6,825 bases of DNA, from assembly GCA_017304505.1 (NCBI GenBank), contig JAFKKQ010000382.1, forward strand, positions 1 through 6,825, given 5' to 3'. Of this stretch, positions 5,699 through 6,825 are shown piece by piece. Position numbers and translations under genes: made by a program. Position 1 is the stretch's first letter, and every line of letters begins with the position of its first letter. The notes beneath the pieces were generated by a model. The model was given only the letters and a program-made list of their open reading frames with translations. It ran no database searches and was not told where the DNA came from. Source of the stretch: Hyphomicrobiales bacterium. Lineage in GTDB: Bacteria; Pseudomonadota; Alphaproteobacteria; Rhizobiales; Xanthobacteraceae.

Positions 5699-6825
5699 CC
5701 GATCTCGCTTATCTCTCCGTCTCCAAAGGCGCGGCGCTGCTGCGCGCGAAAAAGCTCTCGCCGGTGGAGTGGACCAAGGCGCTGCTCGATCGCATTGCCG
5801 CGGTCGACGCTCACATCAACGCCTTCCTCGTCGTCACCGCCGACGCGGCACTGGCGCAAGCGAGAACCGCCGAGGCCGAGATCGCCAAGGGCGAGTGGCG
5901 CGGACCGATGCACGGCGTGCCCTACGCGGCGAAAGATATTTTCGACGTCGCTGGGCTGGCGACCACCTGCCACTCCAAGCTGCGCAAGAACTATCGCGCG
6001 GCCGCCGACGCCTTTGTCATCGCTAGGCTGCATCAGGCCGGCGCAGTGCTGCTCGGCAAGACGGCGCTGCATGAGTTCGCGACCGGCGGACCGGCGTTCG
6101 ACCTGCCGTGGCCGCCTGCGCGCAATCCCTGGGATCGCGACCTGCATCCGGGCGGCTCGTCGAGCGGTTCGGGCGCGGCGCTCGCGGCCGGCCTCGCACC
6201 GGCGGCACTCGGCACCGACACCGGCGGTTCAGTGCGCAATCCCGCAACGTGTTGTGGCGTCATCGGCCTTAAACCGACTTACGGCGCGATCAGCCTTGGC
6301 GGCGTTTTTCCGCTCACGCATTCGCTCGACCATGTCGGCCCGATGACCCGCACGGTCGAGGACAATGCCATCCTGTTCCACGCCATCGCCGGCCACGACC
6401 CCGCCGATCCGACCGGCGCCGCGCACGCGACGCCGGATTGCCTGACGGATTTGAAGGCGGGACTCAACGGACTGCGCATTGGCCTGATCGAACACTTCTA
6501 TAAAGAGGATGCAGCAGCCGATCCCGAACAGGTGCGCGCCATCGAACAGGCGGTCGCCGTGCTGCGGGAGTTGGGCGCCAGCGTGAAAACCATCCGCCTG
6601 TCACCGCTGTCGCTGTGGACCGACTGCAACCGCACCATCCACCAGGCGGAGTCCTACGCCATCCATGAACGCGACGTGCAGGAGCGGCCGGAGGACTACG
6701 CGGAACTGACCCGCAAGCGGCTGCTGCCGGGCGCATTCGTCTCGGCGGCGAAGTACATCAGGGCGCAGCAACTGCGCGCGGCACTGTGCCGCGAATTCTC
6801 CGATGCCATGCGCGACCTCGACGCC
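5695..6825 (+). CDS. Amidase-signature family hydrolase (GatA-like), 3' end outside window
   Basis: 377 residues are visible and the frame is still open at the last base; the family is usually about 450-480 residues, so roughly 80-100 are missing. It hydrolyses or transfers a carboxamide group through a Ser-cisSer-Lys triad in the cytoplasm. Visible triad: K80 in YAAKDIFD, S155 in GGSSSGSG (153-160), and nucleophile S179 in DTGGSVRNPA (175-184). The 24-residue spacing between the two serines is normal. GLKPTYGAISLGGVFPLTHS (191-210) and LDHVGPMTRTVED (211-223) are the conserved blocks that follow. The ATG at 5695 overlaps the stop of the 67-residue gene as ATGA, with no Shine-Dalgarno of its own, so translation is probably coupled. 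It is not the housekeeping gatA by context: no gatB or gatC is adjacent, and it follows a catabolic oxygenase. A role in releasing ammonia from an aromatic amide or ring-cleavage amide is inferred from the operon; the substrate cannot be read from the sequence. Confidence 0.92.
   Translation, partial: MTDLAYLSVSKGAALLRAKKLSPVEWTKALLDRIAAVDAHINAFLVVTADAALAQARTAEAEIAKGEWRGPMHGVPYAAKDIFDVAGLATTCHSKLRKNYRAAADAFVIARLHQAGAVLLGKTALHEFATGGPAFDLPWPPARNPWDRDLHPGGSSSGSGAALAAGLAPAALGTDTGGSVRNPATCCGVIGLKPTYGAISLGGVFPLTHSLDHVGPMTRTVEDNAILFHAIAGHDPADPTGAAHATPDCLTDLKAGLNGLRIGLIEHFYKEDAAADPEQVRAIEQAVAVLRELGASVKTIRLSPLSLWTDCNRTIHQAESYAIHERDVQERPEDYAELTRKRLLPGAFVSAAKYIRAQQLRAALCREFSDAMRDLDA

Noticed and set aside
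5795..6346. 183-codon + strand frame inside the amidase region
   Set aside because: It is a different frame from the amidase, which carries the complete Lys/Ser/Ser signature from 5695 to the window end. The alternative translation is Arg/Ser/Pro-rich with no motif.

Overview
The window is GC-rich, densely coded DNA with strong G/C bias at third codon positions. The tail of an acetylglutamate kinase gene, a phthalate-type Rieske oxygenase and a GatA-like amidase all have an alphaproteobacterial look. A soil Rhizobiales/Bradyrhizobiaceae-type organism is the most likely source, but this is inference from composition and protein style, not from a marker gene.

Layout, left to right. The window opens inside the 3' end of argB (arginine biosynthesis, + strand). 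Four bases later comes a short DMT/EamA-type membrane transporter (255-977, +), which appears to lack about two of the ten usual membrane helices. It converges on a three-gene block on the minus strand. In transcription order (right to left) that block is a Gfo/Idh/MocA oxidoreductase (2949-4112), an unrecognised 123-residue protein (2542-2913), and an iron-sulfur protein of the heterodisulfide-reductase/CCG type (1004-2386). The 155 bp in front of the iron-sulfur gene hold a 14-bp tandem duplication, a GC-rich stem-loop and a separate inverted repeat.

Divergent from the oxidoreductase, across 81 bp containing a perfect 6-3-6 palindrome, is a + strand operon. It comprises a Rieske non-heme iron oxygenase alpha subunit (4194-5483), a 67-residue unrecognised protein (5495-5698), and an amidase-signature hydrolase. 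The amidase start overlaps the small gene's stop (ATGA, 5695), and it runs off the window edge with 377 codons visible.

Working model (inference): this is a catabolic cluster next to a housekeeping arginine gene, acting on an aromatic or heteroaromatic compound that carries an amide. The amidase would release the acid. The oxygenase would hydroxylate the ring, and the Gfo/Idh/MocA enzyme would oxidise the diol or a related alcohol, as in the phthalate 4,5-dioxygenase / 4,5-dihydrodiol dehydrogenase pair. No reductase or ferredoxin for the oxygenase is in the window. The iron-sulfur protein is an unusual neighbour and keeps only part of the cysteine ligands of its family. No RNA gene, transposase, CRISPR array or dedicated regulator gene was seen.
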